A stretch of 64,000 nucleotides of DNA from SAR202 cluster bacterium (GTDB lineage Bacteria > Chloroflexota > Dehalococcoidia > Lucifugimonadales > Lucifugimonadaceae), in the NCBI GenBank assembly GCA_009392215.1, contig VFGZ01000041.1:1-64000 (forward strand), given 5' to 3'. Positions 41,704 to 50,637 of the stretch are shown piece after piece. Position 1 is the stretch's first letter, and each line of letters starts with the position of its first letter. Position numbers and translations under genes: made by a program. A model generated the notes under the pieces. It had not been told where the DNA came from and ran no database searches. It was given only the letters and a program-made list of their open reading frames with translations.

Positions 41704-42459
41704 TTATTTCGAGCTCGCTAGCCTGATCAGGTTTGAAAACTCCTGCGCGTTTAAACTTGCCCCACCCACTAATGCCCCATCTATGTCTGGCTGTTCAAGA
41801 AAATTGGTAACGTTTGTGGAATTCACGCTGCCTCCGTAAAGGATATGAACTGAATTGCTAAAATCAGGTGTCAAACTACAAATAATGTCACGGCAAACGG
41901 CCGCCATTTCTTGGGCTTGCCCACTTGTAGCGGCTTCGCCTGTTCCAATTGCCCATATTGGTTCATAAGCAATAATTAATGATTGCCAGTTTGAAAATCC
42001 TTGAAGGCTAGCTTCTAGTTGCTTTGTAATGAAGTTAACCGCTTTTCCGGATTTTCGAACGCTAAAGTCTTCACCGACACACAAGATGGGCGTTATTCCT
42101 GCTTTTGACGCGCTGATTGCTTTTTCTGAGACCTGATCAGATGATTCATCGTAAAACATGCGTCTTTCCGAGTGTCCTAATACGACGTGGCTAACCAAGC
42201 CGTGCAGCATCGCCGTAGATACTTCTCCTGTGAATGCACCGTTTTCATTTGCATTTACGTTCTGTGCTCCCAGTTGAATAGATGATCCTTTCAAGACTTT
42301 TGCAATGCTCGTCAACGAAACAAATGGCGGGCAAATGATTTTTTCAACGTTTGTTATGTTGTCGCTGAGATCGAGAATCTGTTTAGCCAAGTTGATTCCC
42401 GACTTAACTTCAGTGTTCATTTTCCAGTTGCCGACTATGATATTTTTTCGGTGTTTCAT
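41704..42459 (-). CDS. tpiA: Triosephosphate isomerase
   Basis: 251 aa. Interconverts dihydroxyacetone phosphate and glyceraldehyde 3-phosphate. Active-site segments: IIVGNWKMNTE (Asn, Lys), VVLGHSERRMFY (catalytic His), IAYEPIWAIGTG (catalytic Glu and loop 6) and the phosphate-binding VHILYGGSVNSTN with DGALVGGASL. It directly follows pgk, an ordinary glycolytic pairing. Confidence 0.97.
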   Translation of the reverse strand: MKHRKNIIVGNWKMNTEVKSGINLAKQILDLSDNITNVEKIICPPFVSLTSIAKVLKGSSIQLGAQNVNANENGAFTGEVSTAMLHGLVSHVVLGHSERRMFYDESSDQVSEKAISASKAGITPILCVGEDFSVRKSGKAVNFITKQLEASLQGFSNWQSLIIAYEPIWAIGTGEAATSGQAQEMAAVCRDIICSLTPDFSNSVHILYGGSVNSTNVTNFLEQPDIDGALVGGASLNAQEFSNLIRLASSK

Positions 42460-42494
42460 TAGTAAATTCCTGAGATGATGTTAGTGTGCAGAGA

Positions 42495-43676
42495 TCAATC
42501 GATAGCATCATCTAAAGCTGCTACGCCAGGGAGAGTTTTGCCTTCTAAAAACTCAAGTGAAGCCCCCCCACCTGTCGAGACATGCGTGATCTGGTTTTCA
42601 AGGTTAAGTGATCCTATTACTTCTGCTGTCGATCCGCCCCCGACTACCGAGGTGCTCTTGGAATTGGCAGCGACTGCGTTTGCAACGGCAATAGACCCAT
42701 TTGCGAATGCAGGCCATTCAAATACACCCATTGGCCCGTTCCATATGATTCTTTTTGCCCGTGAAATGACCTGTGCATACTTTTTGCAAGAACCCGGTCC
42801 GATATCTAGGATAATTTCATCGTCAGCTACGTTTTTCGATTCCCTTAGGGATGGGGTTGAACCTTTACTAAATTTAGTGGCGGTTATGACATCTGACGGT
42901 AATACCACTTTCGCTCCTCCAGCATTTAGTACATCTACAGCAGCTAGTCGGTCGGCTTCTGTGATAACGGTTGCCCCACCTGGATTATTTTGTGCCACGT
43001 AAAAGGCTGCGACCATCCCTCCCCCGATGAGAATCGTGTCGACTTTTTTTGATAAATGATGCAATACTTGAATTTTGTCAGCGACTTTTGCTCCGCCGAT
43101 AATTGCAACTGTTGCTTGTGTAGAGCCCTCCAATGATCGACTGAGCATTGTGATCTCGCGTTCCATCAAAAGTCCCGCGTAAGCTGGTACATGTTTAGCT
43201 ACTCCAGTGGTAGATGCATGGGCTCTATGTGCAGCACCGAAAGCGTCATTGACAAAACAGTCCGCTAAGGATGCTAGGTATTGGGAAAAAACGTCGTCGT
43301 TTTGCTCCTCGCCGGGTTCGAATCGAAGGTTTTCCAGAAGTGCGAAGTCGCCCGTTCCAAGTTGAGAAATTATTTTGGCGGGTTGTGTTCCAGTCGGGCC
43401 ACCAGCGTAGTGGACAGTGGTTTTTAGGATCTCCGAAAGTCTTTTGCGTATTGGTTGTAACCGCATTTCCTCGACTATCTGTCCGTCTGGACGGCCAAAA
43501 TGCGAGCAGATCACAACTTTTGCGCCTCCGTTGCTGAGTAGATTCAAGGTGGGTATTGCTGCTCTGATTCGAGTGTCATCAGAGATCACTCCATCGCGGG
43601 TTGGTACGTTGAAATCGACCCTTACCAACACTGTTTTACCAGCAAAATCAACGTTCCTGATGGATCGTTTGTTCAT
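42495..43676 (-). CDS. pgk: Phosphoglycerate kinase
   Basis: 393 aa. Two-domain glycolytic kinase making ATP from 1,3-bisphosphoglycerate. N-domain substrate site: VLVRVDFNVPTRDG, ICSHFGRPDG, LLENLRFEPGEE. C-domain nucleotide site: IIGGAKVADKI, IIWNGPMGVFEWPAF and SVVGGGSTAEVI. Family length is normal and all anchor residues are in place. Followed by tpiA and preceded by the prenyl-synthase-like gene. Confidence 0.97.
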   Translation of the reverse strand: MNKRSIRNVDFAGKTVLVRVDFNVPTRDGVISDDTRIRAAIPTLNLLSNGGAKVVICSHFGRPDGQIVEEMRLQPIRKRLSEILKTTVHYAGGPTGTQPAKIISQLGTGDFALLENLRFEPGEEQNDDVFSQYLASLADCFVNDAFGAAHRAHASTTGVAKHVPAYAGLLMEREITMLSRSLEGSTQATVAIIGGAKVADKIQVLHHLSKKVDTILIGGGMVAAFYVAQNNPGGATVITEADRLAAVDVLNAGGAKVVLPSDVITATKFSKGSTPSLRESKNVADDEIILDIGPGSCKKYAQVISRAKRIIWNGPMGVFEWPAFANGSIAVANAVAANSKSTSVVGGGSTAEVIGSLNLENQITHVSTGGGASLEFLEGKTLPGVAALDDAID

Positions 43677-43692
43677 AATAAATTTGTTTTCT

Positions 43693-44736
43693 CTAGTGCG
43701 ACCGTACTATCAATTTAGCGCTTTCTATGAGCGAGTTTTTGTCTTCATTAGAGAAGTTAGTTGATTCGATCTCCCCGATTGCTTCATCGATCAAATTCTC
43801 AACAGTATTTTCGGCAAACGACCTACTCTCTGTTTCTGAGAGGATTGATGTCACTTCGTCTATATCATCAGGCCCCAGAACACGTTTCATGAAAATTTCT
43901 CCCAGGCGACGACGGGTAGAGGGAGTGCCATTTTCTATTGCATGAGCTGCAGCGAGTGACTTTTTTTTCGATTGCAGCCTTCCTCGCTGTACTTCGGTTC
44001 GTTCGGTGTCTTGCTCAGGCCAAAGCGCTCTTAAATCAGTGTTTAGGTTTCGCGCTGTACCGATCGCTGTGCCAAATCTAGTCAATGAATTGAGTAAACC
44101 TTCAGAGGCTGTTGCCGCTATTCCGCCGAGTTTTGCAGCGCAACCAAGCACCGCACCTCGCTTGCGTGCCACCATCAGCACATCTTCTATATTTACGGCC
44201 GCTCTTTCTTGATAAGAGATATCAAGATACTCCCCTTCACAGACCTCTAAAGTTGCATTATCAAGCGTTTCCAATGCCATGGAAATCAAACGTGGATTTG
44301 CTGAAATACCGGAGGATTTTCTCTGTTCGAATATCGATATTCTGGCCATTGCATGGATGCCGTCACCGGCATTAATTGCCTGTGCTGGACCCCAAGACCA
44401 CCATACGCTCGCTCGCTTGTTTCTTTCTGTATTTGCATTTTGAACGTCTTCATGAACCAGGAGAAAGTTGTGCAAGAGTTCTACTGCGACTGCATATGGC
44501 ATAGCTGCCTGATTCTCACCTCCTGCGGCTTTGGCCGTGGCGATGACGACGTGTCCATGGAATCTGTCTTGATTCGTAACTATTTCTGGCTCACCGTTCT
44601 GATCCACCCAGCCCAAGTGATAAGCCATCATCTTATAGAGCGGCAAGTCTCTCGAATCGACGAATTTCATTAATGCAGACTCAAACTCATCCGCATCACT
44701 GTATGTAAGCCCTGGCAATATTCCCTCAAGTGGCAA
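43693..44736 (-). CDS. Polyprenyl synthetase-fold protein with degenerate catalytic motifs
   Basis: 347 aa, all-helical, matching trans-isoprenyl diphosphate synthases by its central NFLLVHEDVQNANTERNKR (normally HDDI.D....RRG-like) near residue 95 and AINAGDGIHAMA. The first Asp-rich motif DDxxD is reduced to HEDVQNAN, and the second (usually Q.QDDxLD near residue 230) reads GTARNLNTDLRALWPE. Loss of both Mg-diphosphate-binding motifs suggests little or no chain-elongating activity. It starts at TTG with GGAG seven to eight bases upstream. Possible roles: altered prenyl enzyme, or small-subunit-like partner of an active synthase elsewhere. Confidence 0.78.
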   Translation of the reverse strand: MPLEGILPGLTYSDADEFESALMKFVDSRDLPLYKMMAYHLGWVDQNGEPEIVTNQDRFHGHVVIATAKAAGGENQAAMPYAVAVELLHNFLLVHEDVQNANTERNKRASVWWSWGPAQAINAGDGIHAMARISIFEQRKSSGISANPRLISMALETLDNATLEVCEGEYLDISYQERAAVNIEDVLMVARKRGAVLGCAAKLGGIAATASEGLLNSLTRFGTAIGTARNLNTDLRALWPEQDTERTEVQRGRLQSKKKSLAAAHAIENGTPSTRRRLGEIFMKRVLGPDDIDEVTSILSETESRSFAENTVENLIDEAIGEIESTNFSNEDKNSLIESAKLIVRSH

Positions 44737-44760
44737 TAAAAGTCTCCTGCTGAAGATAAC

Positions 44761-45414
44761 TTATTGGCTGGTCGGATTACCGACCGTGCTAATTACAACG
44801 TTTTTGCCAATAGTATTCTTAATCGATGCAATACTGATCGCTCCAAGCCTTAAAATTGACAACGTATCGTTGGCATAAGAAATGACGGTACTCGGGGCCG
44901 TATTTGATCCGCAAGGTGAGTCGATACAAAAGTCGATTTTTTCACCGAATTGTTGATCCACATCGATGGCATTAGACACAGGGGGTTGGCCAGTCAGATT
45001 GCAACTGGTTCCCGTAATCGGAGTTCCGGAGATCCTGATCAACTGGCGTGCCAGACTGTGGTCTGGAATCCTTAGACCAACGGTTCCGGTTTTTGCTGTT
45101 ACTGACTCGGGCACGCAGTCCAAGGCTGGTACTACGATTGTTAGCGCACCTGGCCAGAATCTTGATGCGAGATCCGCAAGTATCTTAGTTAACGGCTTTG
45201 TCAATTCAGTGATCATATCCAGGTCGCTTATAAGTAATGGGACCGGCGTGCCCGGGTTCCTTCCTTTTGCTTCAAAGACTTGTTGCACTGCTCTATCATT
45301 CATGCCATCGGCGCCGAGGGCGAAATAAGTATCTGTTGGGAATGACACCAGGCTTCCTTGTGTTATTGCTGTAGCTGCGATATTGAGGCTGGAAGTGTCT
45401 GATGATAAAAGCAT
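44761..45414 (-). CDS. tsaC: L-threonylcarbamoyladenylate synthase (TsaC/YrdC)
   Basis: 217 aa YrdC-fold protein, the short TsaC form without the Sua5 C-terminal domain. It makes threonylcarbamoyl-AMP for the t6A37 tRNA modification. Conserved segments: SFPTDTYFALGADG, the KxR-type FEAKGRNPGTPVPLLI, WPGALTIVVPA, VGLRIPDH and SCNLTGQPPVS. It heads the minus-strand run, divergent from the purine operon; about 210 bases separate it from guaA. Confidence 0.93.
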   Translation of the reverse strand: MLLSSDTSSLNIAATAITQGSLVSFPTDTYFALGADGMNDRAVQQVFEAKGRNPGTPVPLLISDLDMITELTKPLTKILADLASRFWPGALTIVVPALDCVPESVTAKTGTVGLRIPDHSLARQLIRISGTPITGTSCNLTGQPPVSNAIDVDQQFGEKIDFCIDSPCGSNTAPSTVISYANDTLSILRLGAISIASIKNTIGKNVVISTVGNPTSQ

Positions 45415-45623
45415 TAAATAATTCTAGCGCTTGCGAATGACTTAATCGGTATTAAAGCATCCAATAAAAACATCCATATTTTCCGTGACTCGATCGTCGG
45501 GGACAGGTAAATTTAGGCAAGAGGCTTAATCAATGCGGTCATAAACTTTTAGATCATAAGTAGATTGATGTTTTGAATGTGCCAATAGACTCCAAGAAAA
45601 CAGCAAATAGTACCGGGGACCAG

Positions 45624-47291
45624 ATGACAGAACAACCAACCAATCGCGGCTCTCGGAGAGTTTCAACATCAGATGATATCGAGGTTGGAACGTATCTTGA
45701 AATTGCTCAGGCTGATCGAACGATTGGCAGCAAACCCCCTGTGGATGACAGGATGCAAACAGTAGTCATTATGGATTTTGGCTCCCAATATTCACGTCTG
45801 ATAGCCCGACGGGTACGTGAGCTTAATACCTATTGCGAAATACTTCCACATGATGCTGGCAGCGAAATACTCGAGACCCAAGATGTTATAGGGATAATCC
45901 TTTCAGGAGGTCCTAATAGTGTCTACGAATCAGGAGCCCCGATGGCACCCTCATGGGTTTATGAGGCGGGTGTTCCATTATTGGGCATCTGTTACGGAAT
46001 GCAGCTGATAGCTCACCAACTTGGGGGGACTGTTGAATCTGGCACAGAGCGTGAATACGGTCACGCGGTGATTCATAAAGATGGTCAGGACAATGTCCTG
46101 TTTGAGGGCTTAGATACAGAGGTGCCGGTGTGGATGAGTCATGGTGATCGTATTGCCGAGTTGCCTCCAGGTTTTCGGTCTATGGCTTATTCTGAGAATT
46201 CTCCTATAGCCGTGATGGGGGACGAGAAGGGAGCATGTTTTGGAATTCAATTTCATCCGGAAGTTGCGCATACTCCACAAGGAGTCGAAATTCTTCGTAA
46301 TTTCGTTTCTGGTGTCTGCAAAGGCTCGGGTGATTGGACACCTGCGAATTTCGTATCAGACGCGATTGATCGCATAAAAGAACGCGTTGGAGACGGGAAG
46401 GTGATATGTGCTCTATCAGGTGGGGTTGATTCGACGGTTGTCGCTGCCCTCATCCACAAAGCTATTGGAGATCGGTTGACATGCATTTTCGTCGATAACG
46501 GCCTGATGCGGAAAGGTGAAGCTGAACGAGTTCAAAATGTATTTGCTAGTCAACTGGGTGTGAATCTTGTCTTCGTTGACGGGACTGAGAGGTTCCTTAA
46601 AGCTTTAAAGGGGGTTACTGATCCAGAAATAAAACGAAAAACAATTGGGCAGGAGTTTATCGAGATTTTTGAAGAAGTCGCTGCGGATATCGGGGAAGTT
46701 GATTATCTCGCTCAGGGAACCTTGTATCCGGATGTTATTGAGAGTGTAAGCGCCGACTCTAACGCTTCGCACAAGATCAAAACCCACCATAATGTTGGTG
46801 GTTTACCCCAGCACATGAATTTGAAATTGGTTGAGCCGCTTCGATATTTGTTTAAAGATGAAGTGCGGCAGGCTGGTATCGAACTGGGCCTTAGCTCTCA
46901 GAGTGTTAATCGACAGCCTTTTCCAGGCCCGGGACTTGCGATTCGGATTATGGGAGACGTCAATTATGAAAAGCTAGAAATACTTCGTAATGTCGACTGG
47001 ATAGTTATCGACGAAATCAAAGCCGACGGGCTGTACGAGAAGTTATGGCAATCTTTTGCTGTTCTTACCAACACTCAGACGGTAGGGGTGATGGGAGACC
47101 AGCGAACGTATCAATACGTAGTGGCAATCCGTGCCGTAACTAGTGCAGATGCGATGACAGCGGACTGGGCTCGACTTCCGTATGAAACCCTAGGGAGAAT
47201 ATCTAGCCGGATCGTCAATGAAGTTGCAGAGGTTAACCGAGTTGTTTTGGATATTACCAGTAAACCTCCTGGCACTATTGAATGGGAATAG
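45624..47291 (+). CDS. guaA: GMP synthase (glutamine-hydrolysing)
   Basis: 555 aa from ATG 45624, which has GGGGA five bases upstream; a TTG at 45573 and ATG at 45753 are alternatives. The last, at MQTVVIMDFGSQ, corresponds to the usual family start, so there is an unusual hydrophilic N-terminal extension of about 43 residues. The class I amidotransferase has the nucleophile in LLGICYGMQLIAH and the His-Glu pair in GIQFHPEVAHT. The ATP-pyrophosphatase PP-loop is ALSGGVDSTV. The C-terminal dimer domain contains QPFPGPGLAIRI. It converts XMP to GMP and starts the purine operon. Confidence 0.96.
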   Translation: MTEQPTNRGSRRVSTSDDIEVGTYLEIAQADRTIGSKPPVDDRMQTVVIMDFGSQYSRLIARRVRELNTYCEILPHDAGSEILETQDVIGIILSGGPNSVYESGAPMAPSWVYEAGVPLLGICYGMQLIAHQLGGTVESGTEREYGHAVIHKDGQDNVLFEGLDTEVPVWMSHGDRIAELPPGFRSMAYSENSPIAVMGDEKGACFGIQFHPEVAHTPQGVEILRNFVSGVCKGSGDWTPANFVSDAIDRIKERVGDGKVICALSGGVDSTVVAALIHKAIGDRLTCIFVDNGLMRKGEAERVQNVFASQLGVNLVFVDGTERFLKALKGVTDPEIKRKTIGQEFIEIFEEVAADIGEVDYLAQGTLYPDVIESVSADSNASHKIKTHHNVGGLPQHMNLKLVEPLRYLFKDEVRQAGIELGLSSQSVNRQPFPGPGLAIRIMGDVNYEKLEILRNVDWIVIDEIKADGLYEKLWQSFAVLTNTQTVGVMGDQRTYQYVVAIRAVTSADAMTADWARLPYETLGRISSRIVNEVAEVNRVVLDITSKPPGTIEWE

Positions 47292-47349
47292 TCAAACATA
47301 GAATAGTGCGTCAGTTGACTTGAACTTATCAGTAAGGATTATGGATTAA

Positions 47350-48615
47350 TTGAGGATCCTATTAATCGGTTCTGGGGGGCGTGAGCATGCGGTCGCATGG
47401 AAGCTTGTGCAGAGTCAAATAATCACTAAGCTCATCATAGCTCCCGGCAATGCTGGAACTGCTGAGTTAGGCGAAAACGTACCCGTAAAGGCGGAAGATC
47501 TGAATGGCCTTTTAGCGCTTGCGAAAACTCGATCGATTGACCTTACGATCGTTGGCCCGGAGCAGCCTCTTATCGATGGTATCGCAGAGCTTTTCCAAAA
47601 ACATGGATTGAAAATATTTGGTCCCTCAAAAAAAGCAGCCCGAATAGAAGGTTCTAAGATTTGGTCTAATGATTTGATGTCCAAATATGGGATACCTACT
47701 GCTGATTCAGTGGGGTTTTCTGATTCAGCTAAAGCTATGGAATACGCTCTGGCCCGGCCAGAAGGCTCCCTTGTTGTCAAGGCCGATGGACCCGCCGCGG
47801 GTAAAGGAGTTCTTCTTCCAGATACTTATGCGGAACTTGAGATTGCTGTTGTGGGGATGCTCGATGGTGCGTCCTTTGGAAAGTCTTCTTCAAGCTTGCT
47901 TCTGGCTGAAAGGATGTCTGGTCCCGAAGTAAGTGTGTTTGCGTTTTTGGATGGGGAGACCGTCTCAACAGAAATTGCTGCATGTGACTATAAAAGGATT
48001 GGTGAAGGAGACACTGGTCTGAATACTGGTGGGGTTGGCGCTTATGCCCCTCCGGAATTTTGGACGAGCGAACTCGCTGCTAGAGTAAGGGCGGAAATTC
48101 TTGAGCCCACGGCACGGGCGTTGGTAGCGGAAGACAGTGCTTATTCGGGTATTTTGTATGCGGGGCTTATGATTACCAGTAATGGTCCACGAGTTATCGA
48201 ATTTAATTGCCGGTTGGGCGATCCAGAGTGTCAAGTTTTGATGCCGAAATTACAAAATGACTTTTTGGAAATTTGTTTGGCAGTAGTAGAAGGACGTCTT
48301 GCTCAACAAAAAGTCATATGGTCTGATCTAGCTTGTACTTTTGTAGTGATGACATCGGACGGTTACCCCGGCAATTATGAAACGGGAGTAGAAATTACTG
48401 GAATCCGTGAAGCATCAGAGCATGGACTTGTGGTTCATGCGGGAACAAGGATTCAAAGTGATGGAACATTGATTACTGACGGCGGTCGTGTTCTTGGAGT
48501 AGTTGGCTCTGGCGAAACGATAAGAGATTCGTTAATTGCGGCCTACGCGGGAGTCGGCAAAATTGGCTTTAAGGGAGCGCGTTACAGACGTGATATTGGT
48601 GAAAGGGCTGTGTAG
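47350..48615 (+). CDS. purD: Phosphoribosylamine-glycine ligase
   Basis: 421 aa, TTG start. ATP-grasp enzyme for the second step of purine synthesis (phosphoribosylamine to GAR). N-domain MRILLIGSGGREHAVAWKL is diagnostic; the ATP-grasp region has VVKADGPAAGKGVLLP, and the catalytic/metal block is GVLYAGLMITSNGPRVIEFN with FNCRLGDPECQ. A typical C-terminal DGGRVLGVVGSGETI closes it. Located 58 bases after guaA. Confidence 0.96.
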   Translation: MRILLIGSGGREHAVAWKLVQSQIITKLIIAPGNAGTAELGENVPVKAEDLNGLLALAKTRSIDLTIVGPEQPLIDGIAELFQKHGLKIFGPSKKAARIEGSKIWSNDLMSKYGIPTADSVGFSDSAKAMEYALARPEGSLVVKADGPAAGKGVLLPDTYAELEIAVVGMLDGASFGKSSSSLLLAERMSGPEVSVFAFLDGETVSTEIAACDYKRIGEGDTGLNTGGVGAYAPPEFWTSELAARVRAEILEPTARALVAEDSAYSGILYAGLMITSNGPRVIEFNCRLGDPECQVLMPKLQNDFLEICLAVVEGRLAQQKVIWSDLACTFVVMTSDGYPGNYETGVEITGIREASEHGLVVHAGTRIQSDGTLITDGGRVLGVVGSGETIRDSLIAAYAGVGKIGFKGARYRRDIGERAV

Positions 48616-48617
48616 AA

Positions 48618-49316
48618 ATGATGTCGGCAAATATTCACGTTGTTTTTGATTTCGATGGAACTCTTGCAACGACTTTCGTAGGTGGTGAAATGTTCCGTTG
48701 TTGCACTCCACCAGACCGAGTTGCTGAGTTAAGTGCAAACTATTCAGATGGACAGATATCATTGCGGCAATATCAAGAAGCTGTGTTCGATATGGTTGAT
48801 GAAACGACATCTCAAATGTCTAAACGGGCTGAGCTAAATGGATGCATTAGGAGGCGTGCAACCGAGGTGTGTGATCTTGTTTGGGATTCTGGGGGAGTAG
48901 TGTCGGTTGCATCCGCCGGGCTCGATTTTTATATCGAACCTGTGCTCAAAAAAGCTGGACTCAATCGAATTGAATTGCATAGTGGGAAAGTTTTGTCCGA
49001 GCCTGCCGAGAGCCCGCCATTTAGATACGATTACCCATCTTACGTAAAATCTTGTAGAGGCGATTGGGTAACTTGTAAATGTAAAGTGATTAATCGTCTT
49101 AAGAGTGTTCATGGTGCAAGTGAAGTGATATTTGTAGGTGACGGATTGCTTGGGGACGCATGTGCTGCTGCTAACGCAGCTGATACTGTGTTCGCGACTG
49201 GCAAACTGTTGAGATACTGTAAAGAGAACAAAATATCTGCAACAGAATTCAGTGAAGATTTTGAACCACTGATTAGATACTTGCATGATAAGACGTCTAT
49301 AACTGGAGCCTCATAG
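48618..49316 (+). CDS. HAD-superfamily phosphatase (MtnX/phosphoserine-phosphatase-like)
   Basis: 232 aa. Motif I HVVFDFDGTLATTFVGGEMF (nucleophile and acid Asp), then a helical cap including YSDGQISLRQYQEAVFDMV, motif II VVSVASAGLDFY and motif III/IV VIFVGDGLLGDACAAANA with the metal-binding Asp. The cap pattern is most like MtnX/HAD-IB phosphatases. It sits between purD and purB with gaps of two and four bases, so it is co-expressed with purine genes. No purine-pathway phosphatase of this type is known to me; it might recycle a metabolite or be a passenger. Confidence 0.82.
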   Translation: MMSANIHVVFDFDGTLATTFVGGEMFRCCTPPDRVAELSANYSDGQISLRQYQEAVFDMVDETTSQMSKRAELNGCIRRRATEVCDLVWDSGGVVSVASAGLDFYIEPVLKKAGLNRIELHSGKVLSEPAESPPFRYDYPSYVKSCRGDWVTCKCKVINRLKSVHGASEVIFVGDGLLGDACAAANAADTVFATGKLLRYCKENKISATEFSEDFEPLIRYLHDKTSITGAS

Positions 49317-49320
49317 AACA

Positions 49321-50637
49321 TTGATTCCACGATATTCACGACCTGAAATGAACGCCATATGGACTGAAGACAACTCTTTTGATCTCTGGTTGAAGGTCGA
49401 GATTGCCGCATCCGAGGCATGGACGGAACAGGGAGTAGTTCCCCAACAAGACATGGTTAAGATTCGAGATGCGAAATTTGATCGTTCAATTTATGACAAA
49501 TGGTTTGAGGAGACAAAACACGATATCGTATCGTTCACACGCGCCGTTAGTGAAAGTCTTGGGGTTGAGGGTCGCTGGATTCATCATGGTTTAACTTCTA
49601 ATGACGTTAAAGATACTGCTCTCAGTCTGCAGCTGGTTCAATCCTGTGATTTGGTAGACAGAGGTCTTATTGGTTTATTGAACGCGTTGCGTAAACGTGC
49701 AATCGAATTCAAGGGAACTCCATGTATCGGTCGTTCTCACGGTATTCATGCAGAGCCGATGAGTTTTGGACTGAAGTTAGCGCTATGGTTTGGTGAAATA
49801 AAACGACATCGAGAGCGATTGGTTGGTGTTCGATCACGGGTAGCAGTCGGAATGCTTTCTGGCCCCGTCGGTACTTTTGCGTCTGTGCCGCCTTCGATTG
49901 AAGAATCTGTCTGTAGGCAGTTGGGTCTTAATCCTGCCGAAGTTTCCAACCAGGTCATACAACGCGACAGGCATGCCGAATACGTGCAGTTCTTGGCTTT
50001 GATTGCGGCAACCTTAGAAAAGATAGCAACCGAAATCAGAGGTTTACAACGAACCGAGGTTCGTGAAATTGAAGAGCCATTTGGTCAACCTGGTTATGTA
50101 ACCAAAGGTTCTTCTTCAATGCCACATAAGCGGAATCCTGAACTCTCAGAGCGTATTTGCGGTCTTGCAAGATTGATTCGCGGCAACTCTATTACCGCAC
50201 TTGAGAATGTTGCCCTGTGGCATGAACGTGATATATCGCATTCATCTGCAGAACGTATGATCTTGCCTGATGCTTCGCTGGGTCTCGATTACATGTTGAG
50301 TCTTATGACTGGCATTATTGAGGACATGGTTGTCTACCCAGATCGAATGATGAAGAATCTTGAGTCGACCCGTGGTCTTGTGTTTTCCCCTAGAGTTATG
50401 TTGCTGCTGGTTGAACAGGGGCTTGACAGGACAGACGCCTATGATGCCGTACAAAGAAATTCTATGAAATCATGGGAAGACCAGCTGGATTTTCGCGAAT
50501 TGATTAAGACTGATCCGGTGGTTTCGACGAAGGTCTCCACTCATGATATTGATGAGTTGTTTGACTATAGCTTTTACCTTGCTCATGTGGATCACATTTA
50601 TAAGCGTGTAGGTATTTCAGAGCGAATAATTGACTGA
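49321..50637 (+). CDS. purB: Adenylosuccinate lyase
   Basis: 438 aa, TTG start. Fumarase/aspartase superfamily enzyme acting twice in purine synthesis (SAICAR and adenylosuccinate). Active-site blocks: IPRYSRPEMNAIW, HHGLTSNDVKDTA (His and Thr/Ser), GRSHGIHAEPMSFG (catalytic His), and the signature loop KGSSSMPHKRNPELSE with the mobile catalytic Ser. The 3' end overlaps purC by eight bases. Confidence 0.97.
   Translation: MIPRYSRPEMNAIWTEDNSFDLWLKVEIAASEAWTEQGVVPQQDMVKIRDAKFDRSIYDKWFEETKHDIVSFTRAVSESLGVEGRWIHHGLTSNDVKDTALSLQLVQSCDLVDRGLIGLLNALRKRAIEFKGTPCIGRSHGIHAEPMSFGLKLALWFGEIKRHRERLVGVRSRVAVGMLSGPVGTFASVPPSIEESVCRQLGLNPAEVSNQVIQRDRHAEYVQFLALIAATLEKIATEIRGLQRTEVREIEEPFGQPGYVTKGSSSMPHKRNPELSERICGLARLIRGNSITALENVALWHERDISHSSAERMILPDASLGLDYMLSLMTGIIEDMVVYPDRMMKNLESTRGLVFSPRVMLLLVEQGLDRTDAYDAVQRNSMKSWEDQLDFRELIKTDPVVSTKVSTHDIDELFDYSFYLAHVDHIYKRVGISERIID

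Noticed and set aside
43314-43325. GGGTTCGAATCG resembling a tRNA T-arm
   Set aside because: It lies inside pgk coding sequence on the opposite strand sense and no acceptor stem, anticodon arm or D-arm can be built around it.
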